Below, piece after piece: positions 20,812-32,050 of a DNA stretch of 64,000 nt (positions within the stretch are counted from its first letter, which is position 1; the number at the start of each line of letters is the position of its first letter). The notes under the pieces are model-generated. The model was given only the letters and a program-made list of their open reading frames with translations. It ran no database searches and was not told the DNA's origin. The stretch covers positions 53,166,711 to 53,230,710 of the forward strand of contig OZ024889.1 of the NCBI GenBank assembly GCA_964017195.1, written 5' to 3'. The translations under genes and the position numbers were made by a program. Source of the DNA: Siderastrea radians (Eukaryota; Cnidaria; Anthozoa; Scleractinia; Rhizangiidae).

Positions 20812-22924
20812 TTTACCGTACCCAAATTCGTCCTAAAACCCGGCGTTATTTTTTCAGTTACCGTGATCAGTTAGGAGTTTTAGTCATATAGCGCGTGAAC
20901 TGTGAGAAGAATAATGCTTTAATACTCTTCTCTAACTCCTCATCTGTCATTTTTATAATTCTTTTGTTTGGAGTTTCATTTTCGGAATCTTGGAAGTCCA
21001 AATTTAGAGAGAAATTTGGAAAATGCGGCTCCAATTAAAAAAAAAAAGTTTCTGCGCTGTCCGTAGACGTACACGCGAGCGCCCGCCAGTGTGGCCTCGT
21101 CCAATTTTGGCGCGAAATTGTATTTTTTTTCTCTGTTAGCGTTAAACAAATTAGTTTCTCCTTTAACAAATGTAATAGTTTTACGTTTCCCTGGTATCTG
21201 TTGTAATTTTCATCTCTAAAGTCTGCAAAAAAGTCCGAGTTTTAGAAACTGTCCATGATATCGTAGGATATCAGGTCAGTGACTTGATATCGTAGAAAAT
21301 CATGACGGTAAACAAGGCTTCTGATTGGCTAATTCAAAATTTAGGTACGGTAATAATGTAAACACTACCCGCCCAGACTAGCTACTGCTATTTGCGGGAT
21401 AGTGTAGTCCTTTTATTTTACTCATAAAATTGAATAATATAAAACTTTGAAACTTTGAAACTCTTGTTTGTTTTTGAAACAAGCGCGTAAAATTTGCAAA
21501 TATTTATCCCTTTTAATAAGTGAATAGAAGCGGTGAACCATATGTACTCGAGAGTTCATAGAATTGGATATTATCTCACTCCCTCTCCTGTAAACTTTTA
21601 TTGGCTTTTATGAATTTGAAACTTCGTAGAAATGTAAACTGCGGGCGGAGATGGTGGCTTTGGCGCGTATGTCGTGCCAAGCAACTAAAGGTTGTAAATT
21701 TCATTGAGCTCGATGGTAGAGAGGTGTTTTTTCCCACCCACCACTTGCTTAACGCTCGAGAAAGGCCTCTCCAAAACTAGACCACGAGCACTGAGTTTCT
21801 TCTTTAATTCCGCTCAGTTTTTGTAGTCGAGCGAAAAGAACACCCGAGAGAGCGTCAGAATCGACTGTGGTGTGCGTGGAAAATGACTATATCAGTTTAA
21901 GATGGGTGTTAACGGGATAAAGAGCAATAAACGTTCACTGAGCACAAGTAAATAATACGAATGGCCTGTTATCACAGGCAAAAATTTGTCTGGAGTTAGC
22001 AGTATGCATGGCAGCTGGCTTCTCGTACGCTCGATTTTCAATACGGAAATTTTACATGCTTGGAATGAAGGCACCCCTTTTAATAGCTCTACATGAAAAG
22101 GAAAAGCCCTCAAGGATTTTTCAGTTCGACGGCGTGTATAGAAGAAAGTGGAGAGCTTGAGGGGATGAAATCCTTGTTCGAGGTCATACTTACTTTTTCA
22201 GATCGAGGAGATCTGCAAAGGACCACTCGAGCGTTAAACTTCAACGGTAGAGTAAATTACATATTTGATTTTGGATTTACATCGTAAGAATTGCTTAAAT
22301 TGAGCGAGTTTACATGTTTTCGATGATTTTCTTGAAATGTTTAAAAACGTCGTAAAAGTTTGCAAAAAAATAACCTTGAGATTAATTCCCGCGTAGAAAG
22401 GAATTCCTTGCAAATATGTAACTTCACTCGCGACAAAAATTGAAGGCATTTTGCCTCCCCAGGCAAACAAGTGCATTTTATGTGTATGAGGGTTTGTTGT
22501 CTCTTCTTCTGTGTTTATTTATTCCAGGAATTCCATAAGCGAGCCACCTAACATATAAGCTTTTAATAGTTTATACTTAATCTCCTGTTGCAGTTTAGTG
22601 CGTAAGTTTCAAGATTTTTTCGTTGAACAATTCGTATTTCGTAACTGGTGTACTTTCTCGAATATTAGAATTTGTGACTATTCTAGACTGAGTCAATCCT
22701 GTTTTCTCAATTCACTTTATTGTTCTTCGGCATTGCACACTGAGCCGTTTTGACGGTTTCCTAATTTATCAAAGAACTGAGGCGTCGCTTTTCCCTCTGG
22801 ATATTAAGTTACGTCTTTGAGAGTGAAGCTCTTTATACTTCAGTTGTGGAGTATTGTCATCTTCCACATATTGTTAGATTTGATGTTTCTTCGTTTGAAG
22901 TGAATGGCATTTCTGTCCCAGTTT
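20812..22924. other. Intron, no gene seen
   Basis: Intron sequence with short unremarkable ORFs. No domain, splice-bounded exon or long repeat was recognised. Confidence 0.45.
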
Positions 22925-23235
22925 ACGGACAAAGTTCAAGCAAAGAGCCAGTAGTCCACCGGGACTACAAGCCTCGACATTTTATGATGGGCTATGGAAA
23001 CAATGCAAAAACCAATCAAGAGGCTCGTAAATAACAACGACTAATACAGGTGTACAGTTTGAAAGTCCGAAAAAAATATAATAATAAATCTGTGCTTCAG
23101 AATGACCTTTTGAGCTCGGATTCACAGAAAAGATCCACCAAAATTCGACAAAATATTGGAGGACAATTCGGAGCACTTTAATTCGGAGTTTTCGGAACGA
23201 GAACGCGAAAACCAACACCAGCTTGTTCCTTAGGA
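22925..23235. repeat. Dispersed repeat shared with 58355-58645
   Basis: Both places carry gttcaagc-a-agccagtagtcc-like and ggatatgg/gctatggaaacaatgcaaa blocks and end with caccag-tt-ttcctt-like sequence in the same order. About 300 bp, diverged. Confidence 0.55.
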
Positions 23236-23330
23236 GTTCCCCTGTTAAGCTATCCTGGCTCTACATATTACCAATATAATCCATGTTTACATCGGTTGTT
23301 TGCGAAAATCGAGACTGTGAACTAAAAGTG

Positions 23331-23433
23331 GTAGCCTCCAACGCAGTCGTTTTTAGGGGAGTCGTATTACCACGAGTCGTATTACACTGCCCTAAAAACG
23401 ACTGCGTGGGATGCTATAAAATTGGAGGCTCCT
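23331..23433. repeat. Small hairpin repeat
   Basis: The segment cgcagtcgtttttaggg at the left is complemented by ccctaaaaacgactgcg at the right, with outer cctcca/tggagg extensions. It is MITE-like. Confidence 0.75.
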
Positions 23434-23647
23434 GTCGAAATTTTGTAGACGAAGCATCGGAACGTCGAATGTTCTAAAATCTCACAACCAAAAGTTTTTC
23501 ACTGGGATCCAGTTGACGTCGGACATCACATCAATCAAACGACTGAACTTGGATAAACAATAGTTCAGCTGGGTGTTTGGTTCCTGTATGGAACCCACAA
23601 AGAAAGGCTCACAGACAAACAAGAGTGGTGGTTATACTTTTGCTTAC

Positions 23648-23830
23648 CTGCATGATGATGCACTATCCAGGTCAAATTTTTGAAACTTTATTTTCAGCGC
23701 CCTGCCATGTTGAATAGAAACGTTATAAACACAGTGCATTTGGCTTGGGTAGGCGTTTGGATATCCGGGACTTGTCAGTGTATCGTTTACCACTGAACCA
23801 CATTCTGTCAAACCAATAGTAGAGATATTA
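23648..23830 (-). CDS. CUB domain, first-half exon
   Basis: The 183-nt exon has acceptor ttgccag and donor TGCAG|gtaagc, phase 2-2. It reads TECGSVVNDTLTSPGYPNAY, then CVYNVSIQHGRALKIKFQKF, the classic SPGYPN..Y opening and C..I strand of CUB. CUB domains mediate extracellular protein contacts. It joins in phase to 18761. Confidence 0.8.
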
Positions 23831-26800
23831 CTGGCAAAATAATTATATGGATCACAGATAAAAAAATTGGTTTTGAGATTATGAAAATGATGATGCTTGG
23901 TTATCAACAACCCTTTTGTCTAATTAAGTGCCCCCATAAAAACAGCTCGATAACAGACCTTCTCAAAGCCAGTGTCAGCTAACAGTGTAACTATTTCGAT
24001 TTTTAATTATGCCTGCTTGCGAACCAAAGATTTTGAATTTCATCTTATCGATGTTAGAGTAGCGTAATTTCTCTACGAACAAATCTGGGGACTCTCCCCT
24101 CCCTAACTTGCCATAAGCCTACTTTACTTTCCTGCTGTTGCCAATCCAAGTTGGCGTCGACGCGTGCCCAGGCGCCTCCATGTTGAGCGATGGCGTGGCA
24201 CCAGGCTGGGGGGGGGGGGGGGAGAGGCTTGACAAGCTTATCAAGATTTTACAAGTTGACATAGACTTAAGTTAACTCGATGCGAATCTCAAGAAGTCAT
24301 ATCCAGTTCCCTAAACGCAAAGTGCAGGAGGTAGCTCCTTAAATGTACGTGAAAACAACGGATGACTACACTACGAGCAGTCTGTCTTTCCGCTCAGGGA
24401 TAGTCGAGGAAAAAGAAGTCACGAGGGAGTGCAAAAATCGCCTGCCGTGTGGAAACTGACGTACTTGTGATAAGCCGCTAGTGTAGTGCACTGGGGGCTT
24501 ATTGCGCACGCGTTATCGAACATAAAGCTTGTTTTTGGGGGAAGAAGAAAAAAACTACGGGACGCATCAAGCACCACCCAGGGTGGAGACCCTTTGGTAG
24601 AGTTGCCACGTGGCTGAGGTGCGTCTTGGCAAAATGACTACAAACCCTGCAGGTGTCTAAAAAGCGGATCACAATCACAGCAGTTAGCTTTTCAACTATG
24701 ATCGGTTGCCTCTGTACGTTTTTCGATGAAAAAGAAAGTAAAAAGATTGTAAAGTAATGCTTTATGATTAAGCTTTATTACCTTTACAGCCGGTGGCTAC
24801 CTATAGTTTAATGACCGCGCGTGCGCTGATGATGCGAGCTGTAGTAATCTGCGCGTGCTCACATAAAATCGTAGGTTTTTCCTGATATTTTATGACGTCA
24901 GCATAGTCAAAGCAAGCAAAGTTAACAGTGAATTTTTTCGCGTTTCCTTCAGTGAATTTTTTTAAACTTTTGCACATTTTAAGATACTACCGCTACCTTT
25001 CACATATTATTTTTTGGAAAAATTCTGTCAGAGCAATTCTGTTAAATGGTTAAAAATAAGATATCACGTGATATCGGTGAATCCGTCTGGACGACCCCTA
25101 TTTTTCCCCCTGCAAAAGGTTAGTCAAAATCATTTTCACAAAATAGGAAAGTTCAAAAAATCTCACCGAGGGAAAATCAAAATACTTAAGAAAAAAGACA
25201 AATTAGTGGAAAATATCTGTCATTCCTTAGGTGTTTTGTTGCCATGACAACGGCCTATCCCTGAGGAGCAAAAACTGAAAACTAAGGCTAATTATGTTGG
25301 TAACAAATTTCAGGAACAAAGATTGCAAGACAACAGAACTAGGGTTTCTTTTGTAAGCCTTGCCAGTTCGCATAGTCACTGTTGTAGAAACTCTAGGGAG
25401 CCCCCTTAAGAAAGCAGAAAATGATATTTCAAGTATTTTGCTAAAATTTTCCTGTGGGTGCCCTTGATGCAAACGATCTTCATTCAATACATTGACTCTA
25501 TCGGCGGGTATACCGACGTGTCGTTAAGATAATTCAACATTTCATCCTCTGTGAAGCGCCGAGCGGCCTTTTTCTAGAAAACAGAAATTTTCCAAAACAA
25601 AAAATCCACTAAAAGTGGCTTAAAAAGCTGCAAATTACAAAATCCAAGATGGCGACTCATGTTGTTTTGGCGTGGGAAGTCTGGGAACTATTATTTGAGA
25701 ACCCGCTGCACTCGTCTTGGCAGTAATATGAAATGTGCATATGTGGCGTTAACTTTGTCCAGCTCTCTGCCTGGGGCTATGCCAAGCTGATGAGTCCTAA
25801 CAATGACAAAACAGCTGCCACTGCCTGGCTGATTTGTCTGTGCGCATGCGTAAGGCACTGGCCTTCCCGTGGGTTAAACCGCGGGGATTGTTTAGTGAAA
25901 TAAATGTTTCGGATACGTTAAACGTAGATTTAAGGACGGTGCCTCCTATTGTTACTGCGCATACGTTCTGCTCATCTAGGGATATTCGGGTTTCTTAAGG
26001 AATTTGCCCCATAATGCAACAATGTTTTTGCACCGTTTATGATTATGTGGCAAAAGCAGATCTCAGCAAGGGCTATCAGAATCCAAAAATAAAATTGGGG
26101 GTAACCACGCATTTTTCCGAGATAACCGAGCGTAAATCTGGAAAGAAATTGCCATACATTATTTGTATTTTAACGCTTTTTTAGAATTATGGTTGCTTAA
26201 TTATCTCTGAAAAATGCGTTTGTTTCAGACATGTTTAGTTGTAATTAAACAGAGCTGAAACAAACGTTTTGGGGCATGTTGAATTACAACTTAAGAGGCA
26301 GTCCGTGTGAAAACCGACCGATCGATTTTCGCTGAAAAATAGATTTATTTCATTCTATTTACTGTGCAGAAGTACAACATTATAAGTAAAGTACAAAAAT
26401 CGCATTTGTTTGGCTTCATTTGATTTTCTTTAATTTCTGTTTTAGGCCGATAGTTCCGATGCAACCCTGAACAAGGAAATCCTTCATCCGGAGCCCCGAT
26501 TTTAACACTAAACTCGAGATAGCATAAAGCAACACAGAGTTAACAGAAGGAATAAAATAAATCAAAGTTTTGGAGCCTTCAAGTGACTTAAATCCAACGA
26601 TGATGAACTGTTTTTGGCTTATTTTATTTTTAGGTACAATTTTTTTTTCTAGGAATATAAAAGTGGCAAACTTTCGATAAAGATTAATATATTAAAGGGT
26701 GAGGGTTTGAACCTTGGTACGAAATTTAAATAATTATCCCCCCGCGGGTTAATACATGAGTATTCCTTCCCCTCCCCTCCTCTCCCCTTCCCTCTCTACA

Positions 26801-28433
26801 TCTTCCTGTCCATTCTCTCTTCCTCTTCGCCACGTTTTTTTATTTCTTTTCCTGAATAAGACCGTTTGGGATCCTAGAGCACTTTGGTTTTTTTTCCTAC
26901 CTTAGTAAATATATATGATAAGAATTCTCACCTTCGCCATAACTGGTGCTGCAAAACGTCAACGATGATAGCAATAATAGCAACTTCGTTGCCCTGTCAA
27001 ATGAAAATCATGTGTTACCGAGTCTTCTAGACAGGAAAATAATATACATTAACCTTTATTTTAAGAAAATGTAGTTCGTTTCTTTCAAGTAAACTTCATC
27101 AAGACAGATATACACACAGACATATTTGCCAAGCTGAACAAAAACCTTACTTTCTCTCCCAGGGCCCTCTATTTCTTCAAACTGTACAGAGTCTATACTC
27201 TCGCTGCCATTCCGAATACCGAGAAGACTATGGGAACGAGACTGAATAAATCCGAACAAGCGACTTGAGTATCGTGCCGAAACAACAAGAGAGAGTTTAT
27301 CCGACAAATGTGCCCCTTTGATGATAATTTTCAGCTTTTAGGTCATTTACAAACAGCAGTAATTTAAGAGCGACGTAAGTCGTTTTGGGTTGCACTGTCG
27401 CTGCTGAGAATTTCAGGTAGATAACAAGGAAACAGCTAGAATTCTCTAAAATACGCCTTATATATACGCTGATATTGTAATACAACTTTCCATTCACCAG
27501 GAGGTCATTTAATAAAACATGCATTTTGAAGAATCACATAATTGATACCTACTGCCTGTAGTTGAGCCAAAATAACGCCATTTGTCAGAGAAACAGGTCC
27601 TGTATGGAGAATTTACTATCTAACATTTATGTTCTCTTGAAGGAAACAAGGGCGAGTTTACCTACCAATGCAAATGTACCCAAATGCAGAAGAACAGTTT
27701 GAGCAAAGAGAAACTTGCGGTTCACGAAGAAAGAGGGATATACCCAGAATATTAAAGACTTTTATTACAAAGAAATATGCAAAATTTCAGTATATAACTG
27801 AAGTAAATTTACAGTCAATATTGCTACAAAATTATTTTATTGTAAACACGCGATTCACCTTTTATGGAACTCGCAATCTTCTGGACCTAATGCCCCAATA
27901 CTCCGATGATTCGGACACGTTTTACTGATTGGTGGTACGTAATCACGCTTTCTGAAGAACAAATACTTTATGGTATTACAGACACCTTGCCTCAGGGTAT
28001 TGGTTTAAACTTCTGCATAATTATTGCGAACTGAATGTTATATTTACATCGCTTCAAAATATGAGGAAGATTATTTCTTGGACGCCTTTTTGGCTACCCT
28101 TAGAAATAAAATATTAATAAACAAACTAAGCAAGATTGCAAGTCAAGCTGTAAATATACTTAGCACTTTTCCCCAATCATTCTTTTCCTGTGCAATTTGT
28201 ATGTAATTTGTAACTTTTTGAATGAAATGTCACTTTGTCACTTTAGTTAGTTTGGTGATAGTATTGCGTAGCATTCACTTTTTAAATGTTTTAAGCTACG
28301 AGATATTTACTTTCTGTCTCGCCTTGTAAAAGTTTTGCCAGCTTTTTGCTGTAACTAGTGTTAATCGTAAAGCTATGTTATGCTTTGTATAAGTATTGTG
28401 TTGCAAGTTTCTTAAGCATTTTATAAGTTGCGT
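23831..28433. other. Upstream region of the decayed gene, mostly featureless
   Basis: Holds a G15-type homopolymer near 24209-24223, a C/T-rich tract at 26761-26830 and the possible signal-peptide exon at 26932-26993. No other coding signal was recognised. Confidence 0.45.
26932..26993 (-). CDS. Possible signal-peptide exon
   Basis: A 62-nt stretch with acceptor tttgacag and donor GAAG|gtgaga. In the frame with one leading base it reads ATKLLLLLSSLTFCSTSYGE, a hydrophobic core followed by small residues and a plausible cleavage site. It has no ATG, so a short upstream coding exon is needed. Its 3' phase (1) does not match the CUB exon at 23830 (phase 2), so another exon would lie between. 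Confidence 0.3.
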
Positions 28434-29342
28434 AAGGGAAGGTACGTTTTTCTTGGGGGGCGGGAGGGCTGGGGCCTCAGACGGGAGGGTCATCAGTGAA
28501 AGTGAGCACCAAAAGGGGAGGGCCATACCTCATGTGAATTATTCAAGGGAGGGTCACACATCTTTTCCAGAATTTTTTTTATGAGAATTTTTGTGATGAT
28601 GCTTTCCATTTTTCTTACAGATTAAGCTTCTCTTTTCACCTACTAGGTTACATTTCTACATGTATATTATGCCATGGCACATAATTTATCTCGGAGGACT
28701 CGTGTCCTTTTCCTTCCGTATCGAGAAGTACTTGACTCTGGTATCGTTTTTTTCAGCTTCTTGCTGTTGGCTGTCCGCTGCCTGATCTCCTGAGTCGTTT
28801 AGTTCTGAAGAGTTACTAGTAGATCCAACAATGCGCTCTACGCTGTCGGAAATGCAGGAAATATTTGTTTTTGAGAGGCAGATTTCGCATGCTAAACAAA
28901 TAAACCTTTCTGTTAAAATAACCAACCGCAATGCCAGCTAGTCGGAGACAGAAGCGCGTGTATTTGCCTTTAGATATTTTATGTTCAAAACTTTTATAAT
29001 AATCAAATACTTCCATATTCAAACTTCAGCTATAAAACATAAATATTCCACACTGATTGTTCGCATTTTCCTTGTTTCAGCGCGCACACATTCAATATCG
29101 AGATATATTCATATTCAAACACTTTGCGTTCACAAGCAAAACGTTCTGATGTTTCTACAGCATGGAACATACCATGTAGTAGTGAGGGGAGGGTCACACT
29201 TTTGTTAGTCACCTTAAGGTGGGGGGGGGGGGGTGTCAGAAATTTTTATTAAAACGCAACGGAGGGCCAACACTTTTTTTGGGAAAAAATACCAAAATTC
29301 CCCAGCCCTCCCCCCCCAAGAAAAAACGTACCTTCCCTAAGC
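28434..29342. mobile_element. Non-autonomous DNA element with G-rich terminal inverted repeats
   Basis: The left end agggaaggtacgtttttctt plus ggggggcgggagggctgggg is complemented at the right end by ccccagccctccccccc and aagaaaaaacgtaccttccct. Subterminal gggagggtca-type words recur at about 28487, 28550 and 29186. The interior has no recognised gene. Target-site duplication is unclear. Confidence 0.7.
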
Positions 29343-30956
29343 AAAAATATGTTAATGTTTAACTTGGGAATATCTTAGGTTTCAGTAATTATAAACTGTT
29401 GACAGGTGCATACTCCAACAAATTTGAGTTGATCAAGTCGTGGCTTTTCTGAATTTAAAATTCCGCTTAAAACAGAAACCATCGCTCCTATTAAAAATAA
29501 AGAAAATAAGAAAATACGACTGTAATACCTTGCGATAAATAGAGCTTCTTGAATTTCAGAATTGACGCGCTCGTTCATATGGAATCAATGATTTCTTTGA
29601 GTAACAGTGCTTTTCCACGTCTTTTTCAGTTTGTCACTGAGGTCAACTAACTTTCAATTTAAGGTTACGTGCATGACGCACAACCAAGAGGAGTCATACC
29701 GTCCTCGGCGGCTTTCGCTGTTTCGCTTACTGGTAATTAAAACCACCTTGGCATTTGATTTTACTAAATCGGGGAACGGGGAATGGGGAATGGGAAATGG
29801 GAAAAATGAAAATAGAAAATAGAAAACGGGAAATTGTAAATTAGAAATTAGAAATTGTGAATGAATGCTGAATTATCTTATCCAACATGAACGAGCCCAC
29901 AGTTAAATGGAATAATTTTCGCCTGGTTATTTAAATTAGTAAATGTGACACAAATACAAACCTAATACATAAACGATTGCTTGCTACCGCAAAATTTCTA
30001 CAGAACTTAACCAGTACGCGGATATGATCCCGAGGATATGATGAAGAATTAAAATTCTTGACATCATCCGAAAAAAATATCTTTAACAGCATATCATTGT
30101 AAAACTCAGTCACCTTGCGGACTTAGTGGGCGCTTTCCCTATTAGACCGCAATAACCTGAAATCTGTCGACACGATTGCAAATATCCCGGTGATAATTTG
30201 AACTAGAAATACATTATAGGACGCAAGTCAAATTGTTCTATGAAATTTCACGTGAAGCTTCATTGCTGATCTTGTGTTAAGGTGATGTAAATGATTGTTT
30301 TGCAAAAAGTACTTCTTAAATGTGGTTGGTGTCCTTGTCCGTACATGAAAATACCAATCAAAAAAGTATTCACCGGAAATCCTTTGTTTGTCGCAAGTTT
30401 AAGTAACTTTCAAGATAATGTGCATGAAGCGCGACGAAGAGGAGCTACAACATTGCCGATACGTGGCCTTCACTCTTTCGCTTATTCATTTAAAACCACC
30501 TTAGCATGCAGTTATTTTGGGTGAAGTTTCTTGAATGGGGCACTTTTCGGCAACAACTTGCAAACTCTCAAGTTCAAAATGATATTCCATAAATTACAGC
30601 CTACGAATCAACTTACATCTTTGTTTCCCAAGACTTCCACTTAGATAAAGGTCTATTTGATAGTGGTTATAAAATTCATTAATAATTCATAAGAATTATG
30701 ACTAATCAATAGGCAGTATTTGAGTCACATGTTTACCTCTGTAAACCCCAATATAAATCAACCGTCTGAAAGCACGGGGAGGGTTTGAAAAGGTAGCAAG
30801 GAAAGGCAGGGGTTGATGAATAATGAATTAGAAGAATTATCAATAGGATTCATTTTTAAAAGGATCTCTTACTCCCCTAATTAGTATGCTTAACTTTAAT
30901 GAAGACGAGTCCTGTAAATTCGTACAAAGTTTATTAATCAATCTCTAGTTTGACAT
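29343..30956. other. Intergenic, no gene seen
   Basis: AT-rich. Includes a short (gggaatg/gaaaat)n run at 29770-29870. Nothing else was recognised. Confidence 0.5.
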
Positions 30957-31311
30957 ATCAATCACGGTGTCAAATGACAGTTAATCGCACAAATTAACAA
31001 ATAAAACGAATTGGGCGGATAACGCTCTCCATTTTGCTTGGCCACTTCACAAACGAACTTGCTCAACCAAAAGTTTAGCGTATTTGCCGACATGTGCTCT
31101 AGTGAAACGGTCAGATCTTGAACATCTTCGCATTTCAGATCGGCCACTCCAGCAACTTCTAACATTGCAATGTATTTTGCCGTCGCTGCTGCCATTCCTC
31201 GGAGACTTTTCTATCCCATTTAGTGTTGTATTGTGTTGCATTCGGAGTGGCTTCCGACTCTAGACTGGTCTCTTCTTCTTTGCTCTTTGGAGAGCGAAAC
31301 CGACTAGCCAT
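30957..31311 (-). pseudogene. Crypton-like (DUF3504-type) recombinase N-terminal fragment
   Basis: The ATG at 31311 opens MASRFRSPKSKEEETSLE, reaching KWDRKVSEEWQQRRQN. After a one-base slip near 31180 it continues YIAMLEVAGVADLKCEDV, then LNFWLSKFVCEVAKQNGERYP and FYLLICAIN, before ending. This WLSKFV.EV.K.(G)..YPP..L..L..G(I)..HL pattern is the N-terminal part of animal Crypton/ZMYM-QRICH1-type recombinase-derived proteins. The catalytic half is absent. It is a truncated, frameshifted remnant. Confidence 0.6.
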
Positions 31312-31839
31312 GTTTCTACTACAAAAGCTATATGAAAATGAATTGCTAAATTCAATGCTGAATATTTCCAAACTCCTATGGGACAACGAAATTCCTTTAA
31401 TGAATAAACACAGAAAAAGGGACAAGAAACCTTCAAAAACATGAAACGTCATTCACATAAGAAGCACTTGTTTGCCTAGGAAAGCAAAATGCATTCAATT
31501 TTCCCCTCGAGTGAAGTTACTCGCAAGCCGGCAAACGGGAACTACAAGGTAATTTTACAGCTATTTTAAACAAGAAAATTACCGTAACTTACTAAACATG
31601 TAAAGTCGCCACAATCAAATCTGTAATTTACTTTACCGCTGAACTGAAAGAAGTATTTGAAAATCTAAACGAAAGTCGCCGGGTTCTTTCTAGATGTCCT
31701 TAGCTTTAAAAAGCCTTCAAGCTCTCCAATATCTTCTATATGCGACATCGAGATTGAAGCAATCCTTTTCCTTTACATGATGAACTATTACAAGTCTTCA
31801 TTTCCAAGAATGTGTTACAATTATCGTATTAAAAATCGA
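31312..31839. other. Intergenic, no gene seen
   Basis: No coding or repeat signal was recognised. Confidence 0.4.
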
Positions 31840-32050
31840 GCGTACGAGGAACCAGCCGCCATATTGATTACTTCAGATACAAGAAAAGATGGCATTCTCC
31901 CTCCCCCTGTCGGGTTGTCTTGGGACTCCCCTCATCCTCCCCCAGAGTCTGTACGGACGGACGGACGGACGTACGCTGACGTCAGAACCAAAATTTTGCT
32001 TACCATGCTTACCCATGGTGCTCTGCGAGCTCCGCGAGCTCCGCTATAAG
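31840..32050. repeat. Dispersed repeat, related in inverse to 56670-56890
   Basis: Shared blocks in opposite orientation: aagatggcattctc, the cgggttg and gggactcccct-like part, the acggacggacgg run, the tgacgtcagaaccaaaattt region, and ctccgcgagctccgct. It is AT-poor compared with its flanks. Confidence 0.6.

Larger units (their letters stand above)
84..23830 (-). pseudogene. CUB / C-type lectin / Sushi / F5-8C receptor-like gene, decaying paralogue (partial)
   Basis: Visible exons, 5' to 3' on the minus strand: 23830-23648 and 18761-18589 (CUB), 6739-6356 (C-type lectin), 1587-1387 (Sushi), 394-84 (first F5/8C half). Splice phases agree at each junction (2, 1, 1, 1), so this was one transcript encoding an extracellular adhesion or ligand-binding region. 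The Sushi and F5/8C exons and their intron match 59.5-60.7 kb, inside the receptor tyrosine kinase gene, so this was probably the 5' half of a similar receptor; any kinase exons would lie left of base 1. Damage: in-frame TGA at 6431-6429, in-frame TAA at 107-105, 3' splice AG changed to CG before base 394, and the last Sushi Cys changed to Phe. The 5' start is not identified. I infer a decaying pseudogene; residual expression of the CUB-lectin part is possible. Confidence 0.8.

Noticed and set aside
27056..27307. An 83-aa minus-strand ORF with a nearby gtaagg donor as an exon of the CUB gene
   Set aside because: It lies upstream of the possible signal-peptide exon, has no recognisable domain and no convincing acceptor.
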